NCBI RefSeq assembly: GCF_000817815.1
Contig: NZ_JPRD01000003.1
Coordinates: forward strand, 62,001 to 126,000
DNA from: Vibrio owensii CAIM 1854 = LMG 25443
GTDB taxonomy: Bacteria > Pseudomonadota > Gammaproteobacteria > Enterobacterales > Vibrionaceae
Direction of reading: 5' to 3'
DNA length: 64,000 nt
Shown here: positions 8,811 through 17,294 of the stretch, one piece after another
Layout: every line of letters starts with the position of its first letter
How positions within the stretch are numbered: the stretch's first letter is position 1
Made by a program: the position numbers and the translations under genes
Notes under the pieces: generated by a model
Told to the model about the DNA's origin: nothing
The model's input: the letters and a program-made list of their open reading frames with translations, nothing else
Databases searched by the model: none

Positions 8811-9641
8811 ATGGCTGCGGCTTTCAAACGAATCAAACTCGCGCTTGCTCAGAAAGGTCTCATCTGGATTCTGACTTCGATGGCTCTGGCTGTGTACCCT
8901 CAAGCCAATGCAAAAATGACCAAGGTCGAACAGCAAACACTCAACCAGCAAAACCGTCACTCTCTCCAAGAGAAAAAGCTCAAACTGAAAACAATGCCAA
9001 GTGTATCTCGACGCTCAGGAGCGCAAGTGGTGGAGCTAAGAGGCACAACCGGACCGACAAAAGCCAAAGCTTACAATAAGGTGACCAAACCCACCTCTCC
9101 TGCCGCTTTACAATATTTACCCATGATTTCTGAAGCCGCTACGCAATGGAAAATAGAAACTGCCTTGCTACTGGCAATTATTCATACTGAAAGCGCCTTT
9201 AACCCAAATGCGGTCTCACACAAAGATGCCATTGGCTTAATGCAGGTTATGCAAAACGGCGGTGCGTTGGAAGTCTCTCAAAAGCTGTACTTCGGAAGAA
9301 AAATTTCACGTAATGAGTTGTTCGAGCCGAACTTTAATATAGATACAGGGGCGGCTTACTTACACATTCTCAAAACCGATTACTTACACTCGGTGCGATC
9401 CGAGCAAAACAAAATGCTTTTGGCCATTGCGGCTTACAACTGTGGGTTGTCGAACCTAATGCGTTATCTATCTTACACTCAGTCACTGCCTCAATTTTCT
9501 TCAGAAATGAATCGACTCACAGAAGACGAACTTTACTTTCGACTCACCCAAACTCTGCCTATTGAAGAGACTCGAAACTACGTAGAAAAAGTCATGCGTC
9601 TCTATCACCACTATCAAAAGCGAGTGATTGATACACTCTGA
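8811..9641 (+). CDS. Lytic transglycosylase (SLT / goose-lysozyme-like fold)
   Basis: About 276 residues. The N-terminus has a hydrophobic export signal (about residues 14-34), then a basic, Gln-rich linker, then an SLT domain (about 100-260). The catalytic Glu falls in AIIHTESAFNPNAVSHKDAIGLMQVM, and the typical AAYNCG motif follows. It cleaves peptidoglycan between MurNAc and GlcNAc to give anhydro-MurNAc. The ATG at 8811 is chosen because GGAG at 8802-8805 precedes it; an in-frame GTG at 8805 overlaps that SD. It lies just downstream of the LysR gene and probably shares its transcript. Its place beside a Tad locus suggests it may open the wall for the pilus machine, but this is inference. 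Confidence 0.85.
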   Translation: MAAAFKRIKLALAQKGLIWILTSMALAVYPQANAKMTKVEQQTLNQQNRHSLQEKKLKLKTMPSVSRRSGAQVVELRGTTGPTKAKAYNKVTKPTSPAALQYLPMISEAATQWKIETALLLAIIHTESAFNPNAVSHKDAIGLMQVMQNGGALEVSQKLYFGRKISRNELFEPNFNIDTGAAYLHILKTDYLHSVRSEQNKMLLAIAAYNCGLSNLMRYLSYTQSLPQFSSEMNRLTEDELYFRLTQTLPIEETRNYVEKVMRLYHHYQKRVIDTL

Positions 9642-9795
9642 GAATCAATTAAACCGTACTTTAGTCCATAGAAGTCATAAGCTGTGATCCCTAACAACAA
9701 GTTGTTACTTTTTCTTTCCCCAAACAACCTCACCCATGCTATTGTTAACATTAAATTAACAACAACAAACCCTGCGATTAACATGGAGTTAGAGA

Positions 9796-11487
9796 ATGAT
9801 TCAGCCTAACGAGTTAAGTGAACAGACTTGCGCTCTCCCACCACCAAATGAAATGATTCTCAAATGGGCAGCGGAACGCCCAGATGAAGTCTACTTAAAA
9901 CAAATCATCAACCGACAGTTCGTTGAGTTCACTTATGCGGAAGTTGCCGATCAAGCGTTAAGGCTTGTCAGCGCTTTACGTAACCTTGGTGTACAGCCAG
10001 GCGATAAAGTGGCCTTAGTCTCGAAAAACTGTGCAGAATGGTTCATCTGTGATTTAGCCATGATGCTTGGCGATTACGTTAGTGTGCCTATTTTCCCGAC
10101 GGCGGGTGCCGATACCATTGAGTACTGCCTCACCCACAGTGAGAGTAAAGCACTGATCGGCGGTAAGCTTGATGACCCTGCAGCAACGCAACAAGTGATT
10201 GACGCGATGCCAGATATCATTAGCATCGCACTGCCTTACGATACCGCGCCAAACTGCCAGTATCAGTTTAAAGAGCTGATCGCTAACGCTGAACCGAGTG
10301 AAGAACGCCCGCAGCATTACGACGACAAACTGATGTCTCTGGTTTACACATCTGGTACGTCTGGCCTACCTAAGGGCGCAATGCTCACCTATGGTGCGTT
10401 CAGTTGGTCAGTTCAACAACTCATCAACCATATCGACATTCAAGAAAACGACCGATTGTTCTCTTACTTACCACTTGCGCACATCACCGAACGTGTCTAC
10501 ATCTTCGGCTCATCCATCATGGGTGGCGTGACGACGGCGTTCCCAGAATCGCTCGATACCTTCATCGAAGATGTGAAGATGCATCGTCCGACGCTGTTTA
10601 TCTCTGTACCTCGCTTGTGGACGTTGTTCCAACAGCGTATCCAAGACAAACTTCCTCAGAAAAAGCTCAACATTCTGTTGAAGATTCCTTTCGTCAATTC
10701 TTTGATCAAGAAAAAGCTTGCCGATGGCCTTGGCTTAGACCAAGCACGAGTTCTTGGTTGTGGCTCTGCACCTGTCTCACCAGCATTGTTGGAATGGTAT
10801 CGAAGCGTTGGCTTGAACATCACCGAAGCATGGGGGATGACAGAGTCCTTCGCCTACAGCACACTGAACTATCCGTTCCGCGCAGATAAGATTGGCTCAG
10901 TCGGTAATGCAGGCCCTGGCATTGAACTTAAAATCGCTGACGATGATGAGATCATGGTACGTGGTAGAGGCTTGTTCTCTGGCTACTACAAGAATGACAT
11001 TGCTACCCAAGAATCGTTTGACGCGGACGGCTGGCTACATACAGGTGATATCGGCTCGATCGATGCCGACGGTTACCTCACCATTCAAGGTCGTAAGAAA
11101 GACACCTTCAAAACATCGAAAGGTAAGTTCGTCGCTCCTGTGCCTATCGAAAAGAAACTGTTCGAATACAGTCGCGTAGAGATGATGTGTTTGATCGGTT
11201 TAGGTCTACCCGGTCCAATCTTGTTGGTTGTGCCACATGACTTCCCGAACTTCGACAAAGAGCGTTACGCAAAAACCACACGTAAAGTGATCGATCGGAT
11301 GAACCAAGAGCTTGAATCTCACGAACAGATCAAAGGGGTATTGATGATCAAAGACCCATGGAGCATCGAGAATGGCGTGTTAACTCCAACCTTGAAGATT
11401 AAGCGTCATGTGCTTGAGCAGAAATACCACGAGATCGGCCACAACTGGCCAAAAGGCGATTTAGTGGTGTGGGAGGAAGACTTGTAA
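9796..11487 (+). CDS. AMP-forming long-chain acyl-CoA synthetase-like protein
   Basis: A 563-residue member of the ANL superfamily. The phosphate-binding motif YTSGTSGLPKGAM (about 180-192), the acyl-adenylate motif (AWGMTES), the DGWLHTGDIG motif and the GRKKDTFKTSKGK hinge are all present. The form resembles long-chain fatty acid CoA ligases of the FAA/ACSL type rather than E. coli FadD. It should activate a fatty acid with ATP and CoA, but the real substrate cannot be told from sequence. The gene stands alone with its own upstream gap and a hairpin downstream. The catalytic lysine expected in the C-terminal domain falls within TPTLKIKR. No beta-oxidation genes are adjacent. Confidence 0.85.
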   Translation: MIQPNELSEQTCALPPPNEMILKWAAERPDEVYLKQIINRQFVEFTYAEVADQALRLVSALRNLGVQPGDKVALVSKNCAEWFICDLAMMLGDYVSVPIFPTAGADTIEYCLTHSESKALIGGKLDDPAATQQVIDAMPDIISIALPYDTAPNCQYQFKELIANAEPSEERPQHYDDKLMSLVYTSGTSGLPKGAMLTYGAFSWSVQQLINHIDIQENDRLFSYLPLAHITERVYIFGSSIMGGVTTAFPESLDTFIEDVKMHRPTLFISVPRLWTLFQQRIQDKLPQKKLNILLKIPFVNSLIKKKLADGLGLDQARVLGCGSAPVSPALLEWYRSVGLNITEAWGMTESFAYSTLNYPFRADKIGSVGNAGPGIELKIADDDEIMVRGRGLFSGYYKNDIATQESFDADGWLHTGDIGSIDADGYLTIQGRKKDTFKTSKGKFVAPVPIEKKLFEYSRVEMMCLIGLGLPGPILLVVPHDFPNFDKERYAKTTRKVIDRMNQELESHEQIKGVLMIKDPWSIENGVLTPTLKIKRHVLEQKYHEIGHNWPKGDLVVWEEDL

Positions 11488-11825
11488 CCCCTCAGTTTGA
11501 TGCCAGTTCACCCTAACTTCACCCCAGAGACTGACCTTTCAGTTCTTCTGGGGTGACTTGTCTCATACCTTTTCATACTTATCTTTTTCAAGAATTTCTG
11601 CCAATTTCCCTAACCGATTGTCTTCTCGACATTTGTATTCTAGTCATATGGTACTAATCTTTTCTAATACAAGTGCACATGATTTATGAGCGCATTCATG
11701 CTCAACAAATTATGAACACATATGAATCGAGCACAGCAGTCTATTCAATAAATACTTTATACATCAACGCGTTGAGAACTAGGTTAATAACAATTTTAAA
11801 ATCTAGACCTAAGGGAATATTTGCC
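11488..11825. promoter_or_regulatory. Region upstream of the CsgD/VpsT-like regulator
   Basis: A 338-bp gap between the acyl-CoA synthetase stop and the preferred start of the regulator. It contains the motif TTCACCCTAACT at 11507-11518, an adjacent TTCACCCC, the hairpin at 11519-11556, and an AT-rich stretch (11560-11820) likely to hold the promoter. An in-frame ORF extension reaches back to 11673, but it has poor codon use and no family similarity. I therefore read it as leader rather than coding sequence. Confidence 0.5.
11519..11556 (+). terminator. Hairpin downstream of the acyl-CoA synthetase gene
   Basis: A perfect 10-bp inverted repeat (TCACCCCAGA / TCTGGGGTGA) with a structured 18-base loop, 31 bases after the stop codon. 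The poly-T tail is weak, so it may terminate inefficiently. Its arms contain the same CACCC/GGGTG motif that recurs around the next gene, so it may instead be a protein-binding site. Confidence 0.5.
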
Positions 11826-12461
11826 ATGGAATTCAGTACTCAGCATTTTGTTGTCCACCTATTGAGTCGTGATAATTCATACTCAAGGGTGATTCGCGAC
11901 TTGATCAAAGTTTCTTTTCCATATGTCAATTTCGTCAATAGCGATCGCTTCACCCAAATGGATGAAGACACCATCAACACCATTATCTTATTCGACGTAC
12001 AGACCATGCCTTGTCCAAAACGCTACGGTATCGCCCCGAATGAAAGAGATGAGAAATGGATAGCAGTCAACGTTAGTTCACAAACATCACTAGAATGGCT
12101 TGAGAAAGGCTACTCTGGCCAAATCTGTCATGGGCTAGAACTCTTACCTAAAGCCGTCTCCGCGGTTGCGAATGGTGATGTTTGGTTCCCACGTCACATC
12201 TTAAATAAAGCCATTCATCACTATCAGCAGGGCACAGAAAACCCAGTCGTCGCAGCTGAAGAACTCAGCTCTAAATTCTTACTCACTAAAAGAGAGAGTG
12301 AAGTGTGCAAACTCATGCTTCAAGGCCTCTCCAATACGCAGATAGCTAGGCACTCAAATGTGAGCGTGAATACCGTCAAGACGCATGCGTCCAACGTATT
12401 GCATAAATTGGATGTACATTCTCGCTACGAGTTAATGGCAATGGCAAAAGAACAGTTCTAA
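11826..12461 (+). CDS. CsgD/VpsT-type LuxR-family response regulator
   Basis: With the start at 11826 the protein is 211 residues, the size of CsgD and VpsT. The start is supported by AAGGGA at 11811-11816 with good spacing; the open frame extends 51 codons upstream without a family match. The N-terminal part (1-140) looks like the atypical receiver domain of the CsgD/VpsT group. The C-terminal LuxR-type HTH lies at 151-211 (LTKRESEVCKLMLQGLSNTQIARH...VNTVKTHASNVLHKL). At 120-123 it has W-F-P-R where VpsT has the c-di-GMP-binding W-[FLM]-[TS]-R motif, so the third residue differs. It sits directly upstream of a fimbrial operon, which is its likely target. Ligand binding is unproven. Confidence 0.82.
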   Translation: MEFSTQHFVVHLLSRDNSYSRVIRDLIKVSFPYVNFVNSDRFTQMDEDTINTIILFDVQTMPCPKRYGIAPNERDEKWIAVNVSSQTSLEWLEKGYSGQICHGLELLPKAVSAVANGDVWFPRHILNKAIHHYQQGTENPVVAAEELSSKFLLTKRESEVCKLMLQGLSNTQIARHSNVSVNTVKTHASNVLHKLDVHSRYELMAMAKEQF

Positions 12462-12503
12462 GCTAACTATAAGAAATTAAAAAGGATTATTGATTGATTG
12501 AAC

Positions 12504-12565
12504 ATTAGTCAGGGTGAAATCAAATTGAGTTGAACCAAGTTCACCCCTTTTTCACCCTAACTAAT
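12504..12565. repeat. Imperfect inverted repeat of the GGGTGAA motif between regulator and pilin genes
   Basis: The left arm 12504-12519 (ATTAGTCAGGGTGAAA) and right arm 12550-12565 (its complement with one mismatch) match at 15 of 16 positions, 30 bases apart. A further half-copy (TTCACCCC) begins at 12540. The same 12-mer, TTCACCCTAACT, also occurs at 11507-11518 on the other side of the regulator gene. A smaller palindrome CTCACC-N6-GGTGAG follows at 12574-12591. These look like operator sites for regulation of the fimbrial operon and possibly autoregulation. They have no clear T-tract and so are not an obvious terminator. Confidence 0.55.
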
Positions 12566-12667
12566 AACATCATCTCACCTTTGTCGGTGAGGTTGAGAGA
12601 CTCCTCCCCTCATAAGCTAGTAGAGCGATGCAACGATATGCATTCATTACTAACGAGGGATTGAGTT

Positions 12668-13258
12668 ATGAAAAAGTTACTTCTAGCTTCAGCAATAGCT
12701 GCAGCAGCCGCTTCACTTTCTTTTGGCGCTTCTGCGGTTCAGTTTAACAACCCAGTGGACTTTACAACACTGAGCAAAACTGACCAAAAAACCATTCGAA
12801 TCGAAGGTCGAGTGCCAAAACGCTGTCTACTACGAATTGGTAAGAAAGATGTTAAGAACAACGTTCTGCGTAAAGCAAACAAAGTACATTCTGATTCGTG
12901 GGACAACGGTTTCAATAACAAGAAAGTGCTAGTAGGTAACTTACGAGCTTGGTGTAACTACGGTACTGATCTGGACTTCTCAGTAACCGCTTACAAATTA
13001 CGCGGCGTAACCAAGCACAACATGGGGGAGAAAATTAACTACAAAGTAAAAATTGGTTCAGAAACGGTTGCGAACACCAAAAACCACCATGGTATGGAAC
13101 AAATGGCATCGCCAATTCCATCAGTGGGCGAGCATTTGGTGAACAAAATCAACAAACATCCAATTTATGTGAAACCTGAAGATTCAGGCTTTGCACGAGC
13201 AGGTAAATATAAAGGTCGTATCAAAGTGAGCCTTGCTGCATCAGGCCCTGTAATGTAA
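12668..13258 (+). CDS. Fimbrial major-subunit-like protein
   Basis: A 196-residue secreted protein. The signal peptide ends at about residue 23 (SFGASA before VQFNNP). Two cysteines, C53 and C96, can form the disulfide typical of chaperone-usher pilins. The C-terminus (SGFARAGKYKGRIKVSLAA) has the alternating hydrophobic pattern of a pilin final strand, and nearly the same motif closes the tip subunit three genes downstream. It is the first gene of a pilin-chaperone-usher-tip operon, has a good SD (AGGGA) and is followed by a strong hairpin, consistent with it being the abundant subunit. I do not recognise a named fimbrial family from the sequence. Confidence 0.72.
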   Translation: MKKLLLASAIAAAAASLSFGASAVQFNNPVDFTTLSKTDQKTIRIEGRVPKRCLLRIGKKDVKNNVLRKANKVHSDSWDNGFNNKKVLVGNLRAWCNYGTDLDFSVTAYKLRGVTKHNMGEKINYKVKIGSETVANTKNHHGMEQMASPIPSVGEHLVNKINKHPIYVKPEDSGFARAGKYKGRIKVSLAASGPVM

Positions 13259-13287
13259 CAAAGATACAATGCTTTATAGATGGAATA

Positions 13288-13316
13288 AAACTTGGCTCGG
13301 TTATCGAGCCAAGTTT
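13288..13316 (+). terminator. Strong hairpin between pilin and chaperone genes
   Basis: A perfect 12-bp stem (AAACTTGGCTCG / CGAGCCAAGTTT) with a 5-base loop and a following T-rich run, 29 bases after the pilin stop and 19 bases before the chaperone start. It fits an attenuating terminator or 3' stabiliser that would leave the pilin mRNA in excess over chaperone and usher mRNA. Confidence 0.75.
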
Positions 13317-13335
13317 GTTTTAGGGAGAAATATCT

Positions 13336-14019
13336 ATGGCTAGGTTCACCACTCTTCTATTTTCTTTACTATTCAGTTCTCTACTCTTCGCATATGAGGT
13401 AAGCCCGATCTATCTGGAACTCGATGATGTTGGCCGGAACTCGCAAGGATTGTACAAAGTGACCAATGTAGAAGAAGAACCAATTCTTCTAGAAGTAAAT
13501 GTCTACCAAGCTGATTTCTCTACAGGCGAAGAGGTATTGACTCCATCTGAGGATGAATTTCTTATTCTCCCTCCTCAAGCCAAAATTGCAGGGCAAAAGT
13601 CTCAAACTTTCCGTGTACGCCACATGCCAAAAGGTTCGATTAAACAAACTGTTACCTACCGTATCGTCTTTACCCAAATCGAATTAGAAAACCAAGTCGA
13701 AGAAAATGACGATGACAGTTCAATTTCTATGCTGTTAGAGTTTGCCACCTTAGCCTTTGTCTCTCCGGCATCTAGCAAGTCGATTCCAACCGCTACCATC
13801 CAAAACAATCAGGTTTCAATCAGAAACGATGGTAAACGTGTACTAAACATGAACGGTATGGAGTTTAACTTCTCTGGTGGCAAAGCAAACAAAACCGTCG
13901 ATTGGGAAGTGTTAAGCAAAAAGACAAGCGCTTACCTAATGCCAGGCACGACAGTGAAATACACTTTGCCAAGTGATTTAGGGCAACCAAAAAAAGTTTC
14001 TGTTAAAACAATAGACTAA
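13336..14019 (+). CDS. Periplasmic pilus chaperone (PapD-like)
   Basis: A 227-residue protein with a signal peptide cleaved near residue 19 (LLFA before YEVSP). It has an N-terminal immunoglobulin-like PapD domain (about 20-150) that ends in the TYRIVFTQIELE strand, and a shorter second domain. The pattern SPIYLELDD...YKVTNVEEEPILLEVNVYQ and the strand SQTFRVRHMP match alternative/archaic-type chaperones (CsuC-like) better than FimC. It should bind subunits by donor-strand complementation and deliver them to the usher. It lies 10 bases upstream of the usher gene. An acidic linker (EENDDDS, near residue 120) is unusual. Confidence 0.8.
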   Translation: MARFTTLLFSLLFSSLLFAYEVSPIYLELDDVGRNSQGLYKVTNVEEEPILLEVNVYQADFSTGEEVLTPSEDEFLILPPQAKIAGQKSQTFRVRHMPKGSIKQTVTYRIVFTQIELENQVEENDDDSSISMLLEFATLAFVSPASSKSIPTATIQNNQVSIRNDGKRVLNMNGMEFNFSGGKANKTVDWEVLSKKTSAYLMPGTTVKYTLPSDLGQPKKVSVKTID

Positions 14020-14029
14020 TGAGGTTTTT

Positions 14030-16420
14030 ATGAAAAATCTCATTCTATGCCTCACCTTAGTCACGGCCATGCAAACGGCGATTGCACAGAGTTGGTTGTT
14101 CCCATTTCCCGTTACTTGGGGTGAGAATACTATCGGCGAAGTAGACGCCTATTCTGACGGCATGACCGTAGGCTCAATCAACGTAGAGCAACTCGCTCAA
14201 TCAGTAGAGAAGCTGATAAATGGTGAGACACTTACCGCACTACGAGACTTCTCCGGAGAGTACATTACGGTTGAGCAGTTGGATCGTATGGGCATTAATG
14301 CCACTTTCGACTCTTCCGAACAAAGCATTAATCTGGTCATTGATGAATCTGCGGCGGCAGAGTTTTTGCTGTCTTTTGGCAGTAAATATGAGCCCGCCCA
14401 GTATTCGGAAAGTGCATTCTGGACAATGCAAAATACACTGAACGCCAGCACAGATTACACGTTATTCAGCGATTCTAACGCCGAAGATACGCAAACTTGG
14501 CTTGGAGAATGGTTAGTCCGAGCCAATATTGGTGGCGTTCGAGGCGCAAATATTGATGTCTCTGGTTTCGTCACTGGCGGCAACGATGTTGACTCTGATG
14601 TGTATCGCGGTGAGGCTCGCCTTTTCTTTGATGAACCTAGCACTCCTTGGCGACTAACCTTTGGTGATGTCACCCAAACAAGCGCAGGGCACCTTCCTAG
14701 TACCCCTATGGGCGGGGTCGCATTTGAACGTTTGTATCAAGACTTACAACCAACTCGAAACATCCAAAATGGTGGCACACAACCTTTGGTGCTAAATGAG
14801 AGTGCCGATGTCGAAATCTATATCAATGATATTTTTCTCACTGAAATCCGATTGCCGCCTGGTCGATACACACTTGATGATTTACCTCTCGTTTCCGGTA
14901 CGAATGACGTACGCTTAGACATTAGCTATCAATCAGGCAGAACGGATACCATCGTTTACAGTCAATTTTTTAATTCCCGCTTACTGCGTGAAGGCATTTC
15001 TGACTTTGGTTTTTACTCAGGATTGGCTTCAACAATTGATGACAACAACTTTAAATACGATGACGAGCAGTGGATCACATCTGGATACTATGACTATGGT
15101 ATCAGCGATACGTTAACACTTGGTGTAAATGGCCTTTATCATCCTGAGGGACAACAACTCGGAGTGATCGCGACTATCGGCTCGGATTGGGGGAATTTAG
15201 GCGTTCGAGCTTCTGCACAAAACAACAACCCTAATGACGAAACGGGCAGTATCTACAGCTTGGATTATTCCCATCAATTGTGGGGAACGGATAGCTATGG
15301 CTCACCTAACTTCCGCCTTGGTGTTGAGTACCAAGATAAGTATTTTGCCTTACCTTGGCAGTTTGCAGATCCAAGCACTGGCTTGCGCGTATTTTCTAAT
15401 TACGTGTTCACGATTACGGATGATCTCAATCTAATATTGAGCGGAGATTATCGTGACTTTGAAGAAGAAGAGGTCGAATGGTTGGCTTCTTCTGAGATTG
15501 CTTGGCAGATTTTCAACTTATCACTCTCTGCTGGTGTAGAAAAAGAAGAAAACCCCAATGACAACATTGATGAAACTCGCTTCATCTTCTCTGCTGACTG
15601 GGATTGGAACTCTATTGATGGCCAGTACAATGCGAACGTCTCCTACTCAAACGAACCCGATACTTACCGAGCGCAATTCCAACGCCCATCCGACGATTAC
15701 ACTGGCAGCTATGGTTATGCGCTTACAGCGGAAGGCGATGCGGATTCTCAAACGTATTCGGTCGAGGGCAATTATGTTGCTAACCGCTTTATCACCGATG
15801 CCAAAGTCTCACACCTAGAGTTTGATAATGCGGACAGCTATCAAACGGCGTCTTTACGAGCCAGTACAGCACTGACCTTAGCTGATGGTAACTTGGCTTG
15901 GTCACGTCCGATCAATGGTCCAGTGGCCATCGTCGCGGTTCATGACTCGTTAGATGCAGACGTAGAAATAAATGCGGTCGCTGATGATCCTGCAGAAGCA
16001 ATCTCAACTTCTACAATTAATAATGCCGTTCAATTATCGGGTGGGCATCAGTTATCCAGCATTTACATCAACGTACCGGATGCTCCTGTCGGCTATGACT
16101 TTGGCGACCACGAGTACAACATCACGCCAGGTTCACAAACTGGTCATCTAATAAAAATAGGTTCAGCAGCGTCGAAAACCATTATTGGCACGATTGAACT
16201 CGGACCTAAAAAGCCATTAAAACTTTTCCAAGGTCAGTTAGTTGGACAACAAAAAACGTATGACTTTTTCACTAACCGATCAGGTAGATTTGTTGTGGAA
16301 GGCGTTGCACCGGGCAGCTACACCATCATGATTGATGGCTTTAGCCCAGCCAAACTGAACGTCCCAGAAACCAATGAAAATCTGATTTATCTACCCACTT
16401 TACTTATTAAAGAGGGATAA
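14030..16420 (+). CDS. Outer-membrane fimbrial usher
   Basis: A 796-residue secreted protein. The signal peptide is cut near residue 19 (AIAQ), followed by an N-terminal usher-like domain (WLFPFPVTWGENTIGEVDAYSDG), a long beta-rich region expected to form the barrel, and a plug-like insertion (about 240-320; VEIYINDIFLTEIRLPPGRYTLDDLPLVSGTNDVRLDI). The C-terminal domain resembles a carboxypeptidase-regulatory fold (TNRSGRFVVEGVAPGSYTIMIDG). Ushers translocate and order chaperone-bound subunits. The length fits small ushers of the alternative/archaic clades. It lies 10 bases after the chaperone gene and 3 bases before the tip subunit gene. The subclass is uncertain. Confidence 0.82.
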   Translation: MKNLILCLTLVTAMQTAIAQSWLFPFPVTWGENTIGEVDAYSDGMTVGSINVEQLAQSVEKLINGETLTALRDFSGEYITVEQLDRMGINATFDSSEQSINLVIDESAAAEFLLSFGSKYEPAQYSESAFWTMQNTLNASTDYTLFSDSNAEDTQTWLGEWLVRANIGGVRGANIDVSGFVTGGNDVDSDVYRGEARLFFDEPSTPWRLTFGDVTQTSAGHLPSTPMGGVAFERLYQDLQPTRNIQNGGTQPLVLNESADVEIYINDIFLTEIRLPPGRYTLDDLPLVSGTNDVRLDISYQSGRTDTIVYSQFFNSRLLREGISDFGFYSGLASTIDDNNFKYDDEQWITSGYYDYGISDTLTLGVNGLYHPEGQQLGVIATIGSDWGNLGVRASAQNNNPNDETGSIYSLDYSHQLWGTDSYGSPNFRLGVEYQDKYFALPWQFADPSTGLRVFSNYVFTITDDLNLILSGDYRDFEEEEVEWLASSEIAWQIFNLSLSAGVEKEENPNDNIDETRFIFSADWDWNSIDGQYNANVSYSNEPDTYRAQFQRPSDDYTGSYGYALTAEGDADSQTYSVEGNYVANRFITDAKVSHLEFDNADSYQTASLRASTALTLADGNLAWSRPINGPVAIVAVHDSLDADVEINAVADDPAEAISTSTINNAVQLSGGHQLSSIYINVPDAPVGYDFGDHEYNITPGSQTGHLIKIGSAASKTIIGTIELGPKKPLKLFQGQLVGQQKTYDFFTNRSGRFVVEGVAPGSYTIMIDGFSPAKLNVPETNENLIYLPTLLIKEG

Positions 16421-16423
16421 ACC

Positions 16424-17275
16424 ATGAAACACTTATTCAAACTCTCAGTGTTCGGTTTAGCCATGTTATCTCAACCAGTTTGGGCCGAATGCAGTGGCAA
16501 ATGGACACTAAACGTTGACCGAAGTAACGTTGAATTTAAACGTGACTTAGGCGCTTACATTCCGGTTTATCTGGAGTTATCACGCGATATTCAGAGCTGT
16601 CGATTTCCTATGGCAATGGTCTCGGTCAACAACAAGCAATCAAGCTACTTAAGCTCCATTGGAACGAACTTGCCTCTGACCATTCTGGACAAAAACTTTC
16701 GGCAATTGAGTCACTTTCCAAATAAAGGGTTTCAACTGCCCTTGGATAATAGCCAAAGAACCAAGTTCTGGATAAAGGTTCCAGAGGCTAAAGTAGCAGC
16801 ATCTGGCAACTACAACGGACTTCTGGAAGCATCTATTTCTTTAGACAGAAAACAAGAGACAAAAAATGCGAAAGTGAAACTCAAAGTGCCAGCGTTTGTG
16901 GCTTTCAACTCTGTACCAAACGCACCAAATCTACAGCGTTCTGGCAACTCAGGTTATCGTTTTCAGCTTGGCGATTTAGAATCTAACCGAACCTATCGCT
17001 CTGATTTCGATCTTCTTTCAAACTCAAATGTCAGGCTTGTGGTGAAACAAAAATATGGTGAACTGAAGCAGAAATCGGAGCCCTACATTACCATCCCATA
17101 TACGTTGCGATTCAACAACGCTCTAGTAAACCAGCAATCGGTTTATACCTTCTCTAATAATGAGAATACCAAACGCTGGGGAGTGCCACTTGAAGTGACA
17201 TTAGGCAATATCGACTTTGCCCGAGCCGGTAAATACCAAGATACGATAACGGTTGAAGTAAAAGCCATGCCTTAA
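16424..17275 (+). CDS. Two-domain minor fimbrial subunit, probable tip adhesin
   Basis: A 283-residue secreted protein (signal peptide to about residue 21, then ECSGKW). Two pilin-like halves are suggested. The first has cysteines C23 and C59 and ends near 150 in a SGNYNGLLEASISL strand. The second ends in FARAGKYQDTITVEVKA, which matches the end of the major pilin. Placement last, directly after the usher gene, and its larger size fit the tip adhesin of four-gene chaperone-usher operons. The receptor is unknown. A strong terminator follows. Confidence 0.68.
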   Translation: MKHLFKLSVFGLAMLSQPVWAECSGKWTLNVDRSNVEFKRDLGAYIPVYLELSRDIQSCRFPMAMVSVNNKQSSYLSSIGTNLPLTILDKNFRQLSHFPNKGFQLPLDNSQRTKFWIKVPEAKVAASGNYNGLLEASISLDRKQETKNAKVKLKVPAFVAFNSVPNAPNLQRSGNSGYRFQLGDLESNRTYRSDFDLLSNSNVRLVVKQKYGELKQKSEPYITIPYTLRFNNALVNQQSVYTFSNNENTKRWGVPLEVTLGNIDFARAGKYQDTITVEVKAMP

Positions 17276-17294
17276 AGGTGACACTATCGAATAC

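Noticed and set aside
11673..11825. In-frame upstream extension of the CsgD-like gene
   Set aside because: It has no family match, and an AAGGGA SD supports the internal ATG at 11826, giving the normal CsgD/VpsT size.
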